From positions 124,001-188,000 of the forward strand of contig CANLWY010000005.1 in the NCBI GenBank assembly GCA_947494995.1: a stretch of DNA of 64,000 nucleotides, read 5' to 3'. Shown here one piece after another: positions 1 through 10,144 of the stretch. Made by a program: the position numbers and the translations under genes. Every line of letters starts with the position of its first letter. Positions within the stretch are counted from its first letter, which is position 1. The stretch is from an uncultured Campylobacterales bacterium. GTDB lineage: Bacteria; Campylobacterota; Campylobacteria; Campylobacterales; Arcobacteraceae. The notes beneath the pieces were generated by a model, which was not told the origin of the DNA, did not search any database, and saw only the letters and a program-made list of their open reading frames with translations.

Positions 1-336
1 ACTCTATTTGCACATTCTCAAGTACCTATAATTTATGGAGGAGAAAAAAATAAATTTGACTCTATAAGTTTAACTCAAACAAAACTTGTACCAATAAAAA
101 TACAAAATTTAAATAACTATCCACAAAAGTATTTAATAAGTGTAAATAGTAAAAACATAGGAGAAACACCTTTCCTATCAAAAAATGAAATTAAAGAAAT
201 TAAAGTTCCAGTTAAAATTAAAAAAGCAAATAAATTAGAAGTTCATAGAGTCTGTACAACTAGTATACCCAACAATAAAAAAGAGATGTTCAATACAAAG
301 GTATGTACAAAAGCATTTTTGTATTGGAGTAAATAG
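1..336 (+). CDS. C-terminal part of an unrecognised protein (5' end outside window)
   Basis: Frame 1 is open from the first base to a TAG stop and gives 111 residues. I do not recognise the family. The segment is rich in Lys, Asn and beta-type residues and carries two cysteines near the end (VCTT and VCTK). It is followed after 2 bases by another small exported-protein gene whose ribosome site lies inside this reading frame, so the three first genes look like one transcript. A role in a surface or periplasmic structure is only a guess from the neighbours' signal peptides. Confidence 0.6.
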   Translation, partial: TLFAHSQVPIIYGGEKNKFDSISLTQTKLVPIKIQNLNNYPQKYLISVNSKNIGETPFLSKNEIKEIKVPVKIKKANKLEVHRVCTTSIPNNKKEMFNTKVCTKAFLYWSK

Positions 337-338
337 AT

Positions 339-710
339 ATGAAAAGAAATATACTATTATTAATCAGTCCATTAGTACTATTTGCAAATACAAATAGAAT
401 TACAACATCAGATGGTATCACATGTGAAAACATATCACAATCTCCATACGAACTTGAATCATATATCGAGTCATCAAAAGGGGATTTTGATGGGGATTAT
501 GAAGATGGTTTTGATAATACAAAAAATAATCAAAATATTTTTGGAGTTAGATTTACCTATAAATTTGGTGAAAAAAAAGCTCTTGATTGCAGTAAACTAT
601 ACAATCTTGAATTAAGAGAAAAAAAAGCAAAGGTTAAAGAGTTAGAACAAAAAATCAAAGCTCTTGAAATTTCAAATAAAATAGATTGGAACTATAAAGA
701 TGAAAAATAA
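339..710 (+). CDS. Small exported protein of unknown function
   Basis: 123 residues. Residues 1-16 (MKRNILLLISPLVLFA) look like a cleavable signal peptide. The middle is acidic, there is a FGVRFTYKFG strand near residue 68, cysteines at about 29 and 84, and a charged Leu/Lys/Glu helix at 92-110 that could form a coiled coil. GGAG at 326-329 supports this start. The gene overlaps the next one by 11 bases, suggesting coupled translation. No family was recognised. An envelope location is inferred from the signal peptide only. Confidence 0.65.
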   Translation: MKRNILLLISPLVLFANTNRITTSDGITCENISQSPYELESYIESSKGDFDGDYEDGFDNTKNNQNIFGVRFTYKFGEKKALDCSKLYNLELREKKAKVKELEQKIKALEISNKIDWNYKDEK

Positions 711-1146
711 ACTTCTAATTGTTTTATTTTTCCCTTTTCTAGTTTTTGCAAATGACTTTGGTTCTATGTCTTTAAAGTTTGAAGAAAAGATAAAGAAAAA
801 ATGTGGAATAGCCTTTTATAATAGTTCAGGAATAGTATTTAAAAATGAAGAAGCAAAAAATGTCACAAGGTTTTATCTTTATAGTAATAACAAAAATGAA
901 AATAATGTAGACTTAAAATTTTCAAAGGTCAGAAAATCAAACAATTTACAAAATATTCCAAACTCACAAATTTATCTAATCATTGATAGAAATGAAAAAG
1001 TCATACTTGCAGATGCTCTATCAAAAAATATCACTCTAATAAAAGGATTTCATTCAATTTATGTAAAAATTGAAAGAGAGAGAAATCACATTTTATCTGG
1101 ATATGCAAATTTAAAATTTAATATCGAAACTATCTGCAAAAATTAA
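700..1146 (+). CDS. Small exported protein of unknown function
   Basis: 148 residues with a typical signal peptide (MKNKLLIVLFFPFLVFA). The mature part is predicted to be mostly beta strands, with one cysteine near residue 35 and one at 146, so a disulfide joining the two ends of a beta sandwich is possible. That layout resembles pilin-like or spore-coat-U-like subunits, but I see no decisive motif. The start overlaps the upstream gene. Probably the last gene of an operon that begins outside the window. Confidence 0.6.
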   Translation: MKNKLLIVLFFPFLVFANDFGSMSLKFEEKIKKKCGIAFYNSSGIVFKNEEAKNVTRFYLYSNNKNENNVDLKFSKVRKSNNLQNIPNSQIYLIIDRNEKVILADALSKNITLIKGFHSIYVKIERERNHILSGYANLKFNIETICKN

Positions 1147-1206
1147 TCAACACACCAAAAAGAAACTTTTTTTAATAATAATATAATCATAAAAAAAGGA
1201 TACAAA

Positions 1207-1335
1207 ATGAAAACTATTTTAAATATAATTATAGGATTATTAGTAATTGCCAATCTATCTTTTGGTGTTGGTTTCTACAACTATTTAGTTAAAAGTGAAA
1301 ATAAAACATGGAATCAAATAAGAAACCTAAAATAA
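1207..1335 (+). CDS. 42-residue single-helix membrane protein
   Basis: ATG at 1207 preceded by AAAAAAGGA at 1193-1201, stop at 1335. The product begins MKTILNIIIGLLVIANLSFG, a single hydrophobic helix, and ends in a short charged tail. It lies between the secreted-protein genes and the efflux operon. A good ribosome site and a membrane-like composition support a real small gene, but no family was recognised. Confidence 0.5.
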   Translation: MKTILNIIIGLLVIANLSFGVGFYNYLVKSENKTWNQIRNLK

Positions 1336-1466
1336 AAAATGAGTTTCACAGAGTTTCCACATAATATTTAGGTAGTATTAATTTAATACCTAAAGATAAA
1401 AATATTAGTTATAATAATATTAATACAAACTTGTTGTAATCAATAATTAAAAACAAAGGCCACAAA

Positions 1467-2606
1467 TTGAATATGAATAAAAAAATATTAACACCAATTT
1501 TTATAGCAACTTCTTTATTCTTTCTTACAGGATGTAATGATAAAAAAGAAGAGCAAAAAGTTGAAATAAAAAAAGAAAGCCCTAAAACTGAAGTACAAGT
1601 TCATACAATTAAAAAAGAAACATACCCTATTTGGGTGAACTTCTCTGGAAAAACAGAAGCAAAAAACAACGTTTTTGTTACAGCAAAAGTTGCAGGAGAG
1701 TTAAAAGAAGTATATTTTAAAGCAGGAGAACAAGTAAAAAAGGGTCAAAAACTTTTTAAAATAGATGATAGAGCATACCAAACTGTTTTATCTCAAAAGA
1801 AAGCCTCATTACAAAAAGATAGAGCAAGTCTAAACCTTGCAATTGCTAATGTAAAAAGATATAAGCCTTTAGTTGAAAAAGGTTTAGCTCCAAGAGAGAA
1901 GTTAGATGAATTAATTGCAAGCCAAAAACAGTTACAAGCAGTTGTAAATGCAGACTCTGCAACAATTAAAGAAGCACAAATTGATGTGGATGATACAGTT
2001 ATAAAAGCCTCTATCTCAGGAAAAATTGGTAAATCCTTAATCGATATTGGAAACAATGTAAGTACTTCTGATAAACTTGTAAATATCACACAATCAAATG
2101 ACCTTTATGTAAACTTTAATCCAAGTAGCAAAGAAGTCTTTTTATTAAACCAATACAAATCAGAAAAGTACCCAAAAGTTATTGTACTTCCTGAAGATAT
2201 TGATAACCTTGATTTAGGACTAAAAGGAAAAGTTGATTTTATTGATAGTGTTACAGATGAAAAAACAGGAACAGTGGCAATGAGAGCAACAATAAACAAT
2301 GAAAAAGAGTTATTGTTTCCAGGTACTTTTGTAAATATTAAACTATTTGTAACAGATAAAATCCCAGTAATTGCTGTTCATCCAAATAATCTATCACAAA
2401 ACCAGTTAGGTTTTTTTGTTTATACAGTAGATACAAACAATAAAATCAAGAAAAAACAACTTGAGGTGGAATACAGTAACAAAGACATAGCCATCATAAA
2501 ATCAGGATTAGAAATTGGTGATAAGATCATTACAAGTGCAACAAATAGACTTAAAGAAAACCAAGAAGTGCAAACTAGCGAAGTTGCAAACCCAATCAAG
2601 AAATAG
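1467..2606 (+). CDS. RND efflux periplasmic adaptor (membrane fusion lipoprotein)
   Basis: About 379 residues, AcrA/HlyD family. It links the inner membrane pump encoded next door to the outer membrane channel. The signal peptide ends in a lipobox (FLTGC, Cys23), so it should be lipid-anchored. The lipoyl half-motif VAGELKEVYFKAGEQVKKG is at about 73-91, then an alpha-hairpin region (about 110-175), then beta-barrel and membrane-proximal domains (TVAMRATINNEKELLFPGTFVNI). AAAGG at 1455-1459 fits the TTG at 1467 slightly better than the ATG at 1473. Either start keeps the signal peptide. First gene of a three-gene operon. Confidence 0.93.
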   Translation: MNMNKKILTPIFIATSLFFLTGCNDKKEEQKVEIKKESPKTEVQVHTIKKETYPIWVNFSGKTEAKNNVFVTAKVAGELKEVYFKAGEQVKKGQKLFKIDDRAYQTVLSQKKASLQKDRASLNLAIANVKRYKPLVEKGLAPREKLDELIASQKQLQAVVNADSATIKEAQIDVDDTVIKASISGKIGKSLIDIGNNVSTSDKLVNITQSNDLYVNFNPSSKEVFLLNQYKSEKYPKVIVLPEDIDNLDLGLKGKVDFIDSVTDEKTGTVAMRATINNEKELLFPGTFVNIKLFVTDKIPVIAVHPNNLSQNQLGFFVYTVDTNNKIKKKQLEVEYSNKDIAIIKSGLEIGDKIITSATNRLKENQEVQTSEVANPIKK

Positions 2607-2614
2607 GTAATAAA

Positions 2615-5600
2615 ATGTTTTCAATATTTTTTATAAACCGTCCTATATTTGCAAAAGTGCTTTCACTTTTTATAATTATTGTTGGACTTATTTCATTAAA
2701 CTTACTTCCTGTAGCTCAATTTCCAGAAATTACACCTCCAAGTATTTCTGTTAGTGCAAACTATACAGGTGGCAGTGCAAGTGCTGTTGAGACAAGTGTT
2801 ACAAAACCAATAGAAGAGCAGTTAAATGGTATTGAAGGTATGATTTACATGGACTCAAACTCTTCTTCTGATGGAAGCTCAAATATAAATCTATATTTTA
2901 AATCAGGATATGATTTAAATACAGCTGCGATTGATGTACAAAATAGAGTTGCTTTAGCCACACCATTCTTACCAGAATCAGTTAAAACAAATGGTGTTAC
3001 GACAAAGAAAAAATCAACTTCTATGGTACAAATTCTATCACTAAAGTCAGACAATCCTGAACATGATGCCCTATTTTTATCAAACTTTGCAAGTATAAAT
3101 ATAGTCGAAGAATTAAAAAGAATAGATGGAATTGGTGATGTTCAAAATCTAGGTGAAAAAAAATACTCTATGAGAATTTGGATAAACCCAAATAAACTAT
3201 CAAATCTAGGTCTTACAGTAAATGATGTAACAACAGCAATTAGAAACCAAAACCTACAAGCAGCCTTAGGAAGCATTGGAGCATCTCCAAATGCAAGTAC
3301 AAACAAATTTCAATACACACTTACTTCAAAGACTAGACTTTCATCAACTAAAGAGTTTGAAAATATTATTGTAAAAGAGATTGAAAACAGAAGAGTACGA
3401 TTAAAAGATGTTGCTCGTGTGGAACTTGGAGCTGAAGTTTATGGTTGGGGAGCAAATGTAAATAATAAAGAAACAGCTCTTCTTGGAATCTATCAACAAC
3501 CAGGTGCAAATGCCCTTGCAGTTGCCCAAAGAATTTCAGATAAAATAGAAGAACTTAAATCAAGAATGCCTGAAGGTGTAAGTGTAGAAGCGACATACGA
3601 TACAACAAAATTCGTTGAAGTATCTATAAAAGAGGTAGTTGTAACACTATTTCAAGCTTTAGCATTAGTTCTTTTTGTAGTATACTTTTTCTTGCAATCA
3701 TTTAGAACAACTATTATTCCAGCAGTTGCAATTCCTGTATCACTTATTGGTACTTTTGCTCTATTAATGGCAATGAATTTTTCAATAAATACCTTAACTC
3801 TATTTGGTCTAATTTTAGCTATTGGTATTGTTGTTGATGATGCTATTATAGTTGTTGAAAATGTAGAAACAAATTTAGCAAAAAATCCAGAACTAACTTT
3901 GAAAGAAGCTACAACTCTAGCTATGAAAGAGGTTTTTGCACCTGTTATTTCTACAACACTTGTACTTTTAGCAGTATTTATTCCAGTAACTTTTATTCCT
4001 GGAATTTCAGGGGCTCTATATCAACAATTTGCAACAACTATTGCCTTTGCAGTTATAATCTCATCAATCAATGCCTTAACACTATCTCCAGCACTTTGTG
4101 CAACTATTTTAAAGAAAAAAAGAGTTGAAGAGAAAAAGAATTTTATCTTTGAAGGCTTTGATAGAGGCTTAGAAAAATTTAAAAACATCTATAAAATAAT
4201 CTTAGAAAAAATCATCAAGTTTTGGTATATAGTAATTATAATTTATGCTCTACTTTTAGGTGCCACATATTTTGCTTTTAAAGTTTTACCTACTGGATTT
4301 ATTCCTGATGAAGACCAAGGAACACTTGTCTCTTCTATTTCACTTGAAGCTGGAACAACACTTAATATCACAAATGAAGCCACTAGAAAGGCTACAGAAA
4401 TTATTCTAAATACAAAAGGGGTAAAAGATGTTTTAAGTGTACCTGGCTTTAGTATTATGACAGGAGCTATTGATTCTTCTTCTGCAACAGTTTTTATTGT
4501 ACTTGAAGATTGGGAACAAAGAACTACAGTTGAAACCTCAATAGAAACGATTATGAATAATATCATGTCAACAGCAAAACAAAAAATAGACAATGCTAAT
4601 GTAAGAGTCTTTAATATGCCATCTATTCCAGGACTTTCTGCTGTTGGAGGATTTGATTTAAAACTCCAAAACCTACAAGGTATGCCAATAAATGAGTTTG
4701 AAAAAATAGCCCAAGAATTTATAGGAAAAGTAAATCAAGAAAAATCAATACTATACGCATACAGTACATTTAATGCAAACTATCCTCAGTTTCATATTGA
4801 TGTAAACAGAGATAAAATTTCATCACTTGGATTAAAACTAGATGATGTATTTGGTGTACTTCAAGCAAATCTAGGATCACTTTACGTAAATGATTTTAAT
4901 AAATTTGGAAAAACATATAAAGTATTTGTTCAAGCAGACCAAAAGTTTAGAGAAGAGAAAGCAAATATTAGTAACTTTTTTGTAAAAAACAATGATGGAG
5001 AGATGATTCCACTTAGCACTGTTGTAAAAATCTCTCAAGTTACAGGAGCTAATACAATTACTCACTACAATGGGTATCAAAGTATTGCGCTAAATGGATT
5101 ACATAACTTACAAGAAGGTTATAGTTCGGGAGATGCTTTAAAGGCTTTAGAAAAGGTAGCAAAAACACTTCCAAACTCAGTTGGATATGAATTTGCAGGA
5201 ATGTCATTACAAGAAAAAGAAGCAGGAAATGCTGCTATTTATATTTTTGCACTTTCACTACTTATGGTGTTTTTATTCCTTGCAGCACAGTATGAGTCAT
5301 GGATGATGCCTTTAATGATTATGCTTCCTATTCCAGCAGTTATGTTTGGAGCATTAGGAGCAAATATGTTAGCAGGACTTTTAAATGATACTTATACCCA
5401 AATAGGACTAGTTTTATTAATAGGAATGTCCTCTAAAAATGCTATTTTAATTATAGAGTTTGCAAAAGAGCTTAGAGAAAAAGGTGAATCAATTATTGAT
5501 TCAGCAATAAAAGCTTCAACAATGAGATTAAGAGCAATTCTAATGACTATTTTCTCATTTTTACTAGGTATTCTACCTCTTGTATTTGCAAGTGGAGCAG

Positions 5601-5755
5601 GAGCTGCATCAAGACAATCTCTTGGTACTGCTGTATTTGGTGGTATGATTATGTCAACAATATTAACACTTCTTTTAACACCTGTACTTTTTGTAGTACT
5701 TCAAAGATTAAGAGAAGGGAAAAATAAAGAACAAAAGGAAATTTCAAATGCTTAA
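2615..5755 (+). CDS. RND multidrug efflux permease, HAE1 family (AcrB-like)
   Basis: 1046 residues, the full length of the HAE1 family. Proton-driven inner membrane pump exporting hydrophobic compounds. It begins with the family's typical N-terminus (FFINRPIFAKVLSLFIIIVGL). The paired aspartates of transmembrane helix 4 are present (GIVVDDAII, Asp408-Asp409), matching the proton-relay pair of AcrB. Two large periplasmic loops and two sets of about six helices are visible, and the C-terminal half has the GMSSKNAILIIEFA motif. It starts 8 bases after the adaptor and overlaps the TolC-like gene by 8 bases. Substrates cannot be read from the sequence. Confidence 0.96.
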   Translation: MFSIFFINRPIFAKVLSLFIIIVGLISLNLLPVAQFPEITPPSISVSANYTGGSASAVETSVTKPIEEQLNGIEGMIYMDSNSSSDGSSNINLYFKSGYDLNTAAIDVQNRVALATPFLPESVKTNGVTTKKKSTSMVQILSLKSDNPEHDALFLSNFASINIVEELKRIDGIGDVQNLGEKKYSMRIWINPNKLSNLGLTVNDVTTAIRNQNLQAALGSIGASPNASTNKFQYTLTSKTRLSSTKEFENIIVKEIENRRVRLKDVARVELGAEVYGWGANVNNKETALLGIYQQPGANALAVAQRISDKIEELKSRMPEGVSVEATYDTTKFVEVSIKEVVVTLFQALALVLFVVYFFLQSFRTTIIPAVAIPVSLIGTFALLMAMNFSINTLTLFGLILAIGIVVDDAIIVVENVETNLAKNPELTLKEATTLAMKEVFAPVISTTLVLLAVFIPVTFIPGISGALYQQFATTIAFAVIISSINALTLSPALCATILKKKRVEEKKNFIFEGFDRGLEKFKNIYKIILEKIIKFWYIVIIIYALLLGATYFAFKVLPTGFIPDEDQGTLVSSISLEAGTTLNITNEATRKATEIILNTKGVKDVLSVPGFSIMTGAIDSSSATVFIVLEDWEQRTTVETSIETIMNNIMSTAKQKIDNANVRVFNMPSIPGLSAVGGFDLKLQNLQGMPINEFEKIAQEFIGKVNQEKSILYAYSTFNANYPQFHIDVNRDKISSLGLKLDDVFGVLQANLGSLYVNDFNKFGKTYKVFVQADQKFREEKANISNFFVKNNDGEMIPLSTVVKISQVTGANTITHYNGYQSIALNGLHNLQEGYSSGDALKALEKVAKTLPNSVGYEFAGMSLQEKEAGNAAIYIFALSLLMVFLFLAAQYESWMMPLMIMLPIPAVMFGALGANMLAGLLNDTYTQIGLVLLIGMSSKNAILIIEFAKELREKGESIIDSAIKASTMRLRAILMTIFSFLLGILPLVFASGAGAASRQSLGTAVFGGMIMSTILTLLLTPVLFVVLQRLREGKNKEQKEISNA

Positions 5756-7037
5756 GAAAATAAAACTATTATCTACAGTTTGTATGATTCTTCTATCTAC
5801 TAATATTAATGCAAAGATAATTTCTCTAGAAGAACTAATAAATATTGCAGTGGAAAATAATAGTAATATCAAAATAAGTAAATATACTAAAGAAAAACAA
5901 GAAGCATCATATAAATTAACAAAAACTGAATATCTTCCAAAAGTAGTTTTAAATGGTGAATTTGCAAGTTACGACATAAGAAGTGGGGGAATAAAATTTG
6001 ATGATAATAGTGTTACGGGATATACACTAAGTGCAAGTCAACTTCTTTATGACTTTGGTAAAACTTCAAATCAAATTAGGACAGCAAAAAAAAATCTAGA
6101 AGCATCAAACTTTGAGACAGTACAAAATATTTCAGCAACAGTATTAAATACAAAAAAAGCCTACTACAATATTTTGAATAACTATCAACAAATAAGTCTT
6201 GCAAAAGAGTCAATTAAAATTGATGAACTCCACTTAGAACAAGCAGATAACTATTTTAAAGCAGGAGTTAGAACTTTAATAGATGTAACAGATGCAAAAC
6301 TTCAACTATCTAACTCAAGACTATCCCTTGTACAATCAAAGTATAGTTTAAAGAATGCAAAGACAAATCTAATTTCAATACTTGGGGTTCAAAATAGTAA
6401 TGAAATAGAGATAAAAGAAGATGCCAAAATAGAAACAGCACTAAAAAACTTTAAAAGAAACAACTTAAACCTAGAAAAACTACTTAAAACTGGTCTTGAA
6501 AATAGAGCTGAGATAAAAGTCTTTGAAAAACAAATCGAAGCTTCTAAACTTCAACTTGATAATACAAATAAAGAGTATTACCCTACTTTAGATTTTCAAG
6601 CGACTCATAGTGATAAAAACTCTGATGAAATTGCTAGTATTGACTCAAGACAAACTACAGCTGGAATATATCTAAAATGGAATCTATATACAGGGAATTC
6701 AACTGAACATAATAAAAAAATTGCTCTAGTAAACTTAAATAGTTTAAAACAGCAATTAGTGCAACAAAAACTTCAAATAAAAGAAGACATAACAAATGCA
6801 TACCTACAAGTTAAAGAAAATGAAGAAAATATAAATATAGGTATTTTAAATCTAAAACTATCAGCTGATAAGCTAGATTTAGCAACACAAAGATATAAAG
6901 CAGGATTAAATGATTTAGTAGAAGTAAATGATTCAAAACTTGGTTTTACAAAAGCAAAAAGCCAATTAATCAACTCATACTACAACTATCTAAACTCACA
7001 AGCAACTCTTGATTATGAAATTGGTGTTATCTACTAA
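5748..7037 (+). CDS. TolC-family outer membrane efflux protein
   Basis: 429 residues with a signal peptide (cleavage after about residue 22, NINA). Two homologous halves of long helices and short strands are visible: N-terminal LEELINIAVENNSNIKIS and a C-terminal repeat with RYKAGLNDLVEVNDSKLGF, typical TolC signatures. It would be the outer membrane duct of the RND pump encoded just upstream, which it overlaps by 8 bases. The length is normal for the family. Confidence 0.93.
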   Translation: MLKKIKLLSTVCMILLSTNINAKIISLEELINIAVENNSNIKISKYTKEKQEASYKLTKTEYLPKVVLNGEFASYDIRSGGIKFDDNSVTGYTLSASQLLYDFGKTSNQIRTAKKNLEASNFETVQNISATVLNTKKAYYNILNNYQQISLAKESIKIDELHLEQADNYFKAGVRTLIDVTDAKLQLSNSRLSLVQSKYSLKNAKTNLISILGVQNSNEIEIKEDAKIETALKNFKRNNLNLEKLLKTGLENRAEIKVFEKQIEASKLQLDNTNKEYYPTLDFQATHSDKNSDEIASIDSRQTTAGIYLKWNLYTGNSTEHNKKIALVNLNSLKQQLVQQKLQIKEDITNAYLQVKENEENINIGILNLKLSADKLDLATQRYKAGLNDLVEVNDSKLGFTKAKSQLINSYYNYLNSQATLDYEIGVIY

Positions 7038-7102
7038 AACCACACCACTTAGACACAATATTTTTTTAATATCCTTTTATACAAAACAAAAGGATATTAA
7101 AA

Positions 7103-7765
7103 ATGAGAATAAAAACTCCTCTTATCTTATTTATTTCACTACTTATTTTTACAGGTTGTGCAAATAAGATTAAACTTGAACCTAATAAGGCAATCAATGA
7201 CACCTCTAAATTGGAACCTTCTATTCATAGTGAAAATACATATTACTATTTAAAAAAAGATGCAGACTTTTCAAAATATAATAAAATTGATATTCCAAAA
7301 GTCGACACTTATGTAAAAAACAAAAATAGCTTGAAAAATGGAAATCTTTTAAATAATATATCCCTATACTTTACTACAAAACTACAAAAAGATTTAAAAA
7401 ACATAATAAAGGATGAAAGAGTAAATAAAAACTCTTTATTAATTGAATCATCAATAATATTACTAGACTTATCTTATGATAACTTAGAGATATATCAATA
7501 TTTACCATATGGTTTAGCATTTACTGCAATAAAAAGAACTACAGGGATTGAAGAAAAGAAGATTAGAACTAACTTTGTTTTAAAAATACTAGATAAAAAA
7601 ACAAATGAAACATTAGCAATAATTATTGAATATGATATAACAAATACAAAATTAAATAATTTTGATGAATTAAATATTAACAATTTAAAACCTATACTAG
7701 ATAAAAGAATAATAAAATATAAATCTAGATTTTTGGATTTAAAAAAAGGAAAATACGAAATATAG
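7103..7765 (+). CDS. Lipoprotein resembling the DUF3313 group
   Basis: 220 residues. The signal peptide ends with lipobox FTGC (Cys19). The body carries a pattern of a modified YxKYNKIDIPKVD strand, a helix (NISLYFTTKLQKDL) and long strands (LLIESSIILLDLSYDN) like small periplasmic DUF3313 lipoproteins. That match is by eye and weak. A good ribosome site (AAAAGGATATTAAAA) lies before the ATG. No function can be assigned. Confidence 0.55.
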   Translation: MRIKTPLILFISLLIFTGCANKIKLEPNKAINDTSKLEPSIHSENTYYYLKKDADFSKYNKIDIPKVDTYVKNKNSLKNGNLLNNISLYFTTKLQKDLKNIIKDERVNKNSLLIESSIILLDLSYDNLEIYQYLPYGLAFTAIKRTTGIEEKKIRTNFVLKILDKKTNETLAIIIEYDITNTKLNNFDELNINNLKPILDKRIIKYKSRFLDLKKGKYEI

Positions 7766-7842
7766 ACTATATAAGTTTAATAATATAAGAACTATTTATT
7801 AAAAATTATATATCATAGTATATTATAAAAAGGAGTATTGTT

Positions 7843-9096
7843 GTGAGGTTTTATCAATTTTTATTACTAGCATTAATTATCATATCTTTTACTTCATGTA
7901 GTTTAAACTTTAATAATTATGAATTAAAAACAGACTTAGATACAACAGGAGAAAACAAGGCCTATATCTCAGGGACAATTATTAAAAATGATAAAAGCGA
8001 TAAACCCTACCATTTAATTTTATATAAAGTTATAAAAGAAAAAGATGATAAATATTTCTATCAATTAGTAGAATTTTCTACACATTTAAAAAATGAAAAC
8101 TTTCAATTTGTTGTACAACCTGGAGCTTACTTCCTTTATGCTTGTCAAAACCCTACAAAAATAACAGAAAAAAGATTAGGCTATGAGTTTTATTCTGATT
8201 ATGTAGAACTAAATAAAAAGAAAAACCGTATAGATATAGAAGTAAAAATGAGTAATGATTTACAAGAAGTTACAGATGATAATATCTTAATTGAAACAAC
8301 AACACAAAAATCAATACTTGATAAAATTTCATTTAAAGAACAAAAAACACTTGATGATAATATTTTCAAAAGAGATAATGCATCAATTGGATTATGGAAA
8401 CCCCTTGAATTTTTTAAAAATATAGGTGGTGGAGTTTATACCTTAGAAAAGTTTGATAAAAGAAAAATTCCTGTTTTATTTGTCCATGGAATGAACGGTA
8501 CACCACTAGATTTTGTCTCAATTATAAATAAACTAGATAAAAATAAATTCCAAGCTCTAGTATACTATTATCCAACAGGAATAAATCTAAACTATAGTGT
8601 TGACATATTAAAAACTGTTTTTGATTATATAAGAAATAAATATCAAATAAAAAAGACACTTATAGTTTCTCATAGTATGGGAGGACTTGTATCTAGGGGA
8701 TTTATAAATATATATAAAGATAAACTAGAAATTCCAATACTAATTACAATTTCAACTCCTTGGAATGGTCAAAAATTTGCAAAGTTAGGAGAAGATTATA
8801 TTAAATATTTACCTCCTTCATTTTTAAATATGATTCCAGGATCAGTTTATCAAAAAAAAATACTTGAAGACTCCTTTCCAAAAAACTTAAAACATCATCT
8901 TCTTTTTGGCTATAATGGAAAATCATCTCTAGTATTAGAAAAAAGTAATGATGGTACTATTTCTTTAAGTAGTCAACTTTTTGAAAAGGCTCAAAATCAG
9001 AGTTTTGAAGTTTATGGTTTTAATGAAAATCATATTTCTATCCTAAAATCAAAAAAGGTCATTAATAAAATTAATACAATTTTAGACTCCATATAG
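7843..9096 (+). CDS. Lipoprotein with alpha/beta hydrolase (lipase/esterase-like) domain
   Basis: 417 residues, GTG start 8 bases after AAGGAG (7829-7834). Lipobox TSC at Cys19 implies a lipid anchor. Residues 20-170 form a beta-rich N-terminal region. The hydrolase domain follows: oxyanion motif VLFVHGMNGTP (about 209), nucleophile elbow SHSMGG with Ser278, and a C-terminal NENHIS that could supply the His. Similar domains occur in PGAP1-like and triacylglycerol lipases. The neighbouring phospholipase A gene suggests surface lipid or ester hydrolysis, but the substrate is unknown. Confidence 0.8.
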   Translation: MRFYQFLLLALIIISFTSCSLNFNNYELKTDLDTTGENKAYISGTIIKNDKSDKPYHLILYKVIKEKDDKYFYQLVEFSTHLKNENFQFVVQPGAYFLYACQNPTKITEKRLGYEFYSDYVELNKKKNRIDIEVKMSNDLQEVTDDNILIETTTQKSILDKISFKEQKTLDDNIFKRDNASIGLWKPLEFFKNIGGGVYTLEKFDKRKIPVLFVHGMNGTPLDFVSIINKLDKNKFQALVYYYPTGINLNYSVDILKTVFDYIRNKYQIKKTLIVSHSMGGLVSRGFINIYKDKLEIPILITISTPWNGQKFAKLGEDYIKYLPPSFLNMIPGSVYQKKILEDSFPKNLKHHLLFGYNGKSSLVLEKSNDGTISLSSQLFEKAQNQSFEVYGFNENHISILKSKKVINKINTILDSI

Positions 9097-9148
9097 GTTT
9101 ATTCTATTTTTTTTGATATTATTTCAAAAAACAAATAGGTAAATAAAA

Positions 9149-10132
9149 ATGAAACTTATTAAAATACTTTTTCTTCATATACTTTTTTTTGCAATAGTAA
9201 ATGCAAATGACTTAGATAAACTATATGAAGAAGCTCAAAGTTTAGAATCAGATGGAAACTATAAAGAAGCAATGCTTTTATATAAACGCATTGCTATAAA
9301 AGAAAGAACTTCAAATAGATCATATATTGATGAAGAACAAAAAAAAGTAAAAGTCTTTAAAGAAATTATAGATCCAATAGAAGATAAAGAAACAGCTGAA
9401 ACAATTGAGCAGATTGTTGCTTCAAAATTTAATCTATACCCTTATCATGAAAACTACTTTTTACCTTTTTCATATGATACAAAAAAAAGAGTAGATGGAA
9501 GAGGACAAACAGAAGCAAAATTCCAGTTAAGTGTAAAGAAACCTATAGTGGATAATTTATTTGGACTAAATGAAACTATTTACTTTGGATACACCCATAC
9601 TTCATGGTGGCAACTTTATGAAGATTCTGCACCATTTAGAGAGACTAACTATAAGCCAGAAGTTTTTGTAACAATACCATATGGAAAAAGTAATAAAACT
9701 TCATTAAAAGGTTTTAAACTTGGATTTCTTCATGAATCAAATGGTCAAAATAAACCTGAATCAAGGTCATGGAATAGATTATACTTAGAGAGTTATTTCC
9801 AAGCAGGAAACCTATTTATTGTTCCAAAAATTTGGTATAGAATTCCTGAAAAAGAAAAAGAAGATGATAATCCAGATATAGAAGATTATATGGGATATGG
9901 AGATTTAACTTTATTATATCCATATAAAAAACATACTTTTAAACTTCTACTTAGAAATAATTTAAACTTTAGTGATAATAAAGGTTTTGCAGAATTTGAT
10001 TGGTCATTCCCTTTCTTTGGTTCAAAAAATACCTTTGGGTATCTTCAATTATCTACTGGATATGGAGACTCGTTAATTGACTATGACAAAGAAATAAATC
10101 GAATGAGTTTTGGAATATCTCTCTCTAGATAA
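9149..10132 (+). CDS. pldA: Outer membrane phospholipase A1 (OMPLA)
   Basis: 327 residues. Signal peptide 1-19, then a short helical extension (about 20-90) before the 12-strand barrel. The catalytic motif HESNG gives His195 and Ser197, and the downstream SRSWNRLYLE segment matches the family's second conserved block. Barrel strands end with an aromatic/Arg-type terminus (MSFGISLSR). It hydrolyses phospholipids in the outer leaflet when asymmetry is disturbed. The gene stands alone, ahead of the carnitine promoter. Confidence 0.9.
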   Translation: MKLIKILFLHILFFAIVNANDLDKLYEEAQSLESDGNYKEAMLLYKRIAIKERTSNRSYIDEEQKKVKVFKEIIDPIEDKETAETIEQIVASKFNLYPYHENYFLPFSYDTKKRVDGRGQTEAKFQLSVKKPIVDNLFGLNETIYFGYTHTSWWQLYEDSAPFRETNYKPEVFVTIPYGKSNKTSLKGFKLGFLHESNGQNKPESRSWNRLYLESYFQAGNLFIVPKIWYRIPEKEKEDDNPDIEDYMGYGDLTLLYPYKKHTFKLLLRNNLNFSDNKGFAEFDWSFPFFGSKNTFGYLQLSTGYGDSLIDYDKEINRMSFGISLSR

Positions 10133-10144
10133 CAACTAAACCAC

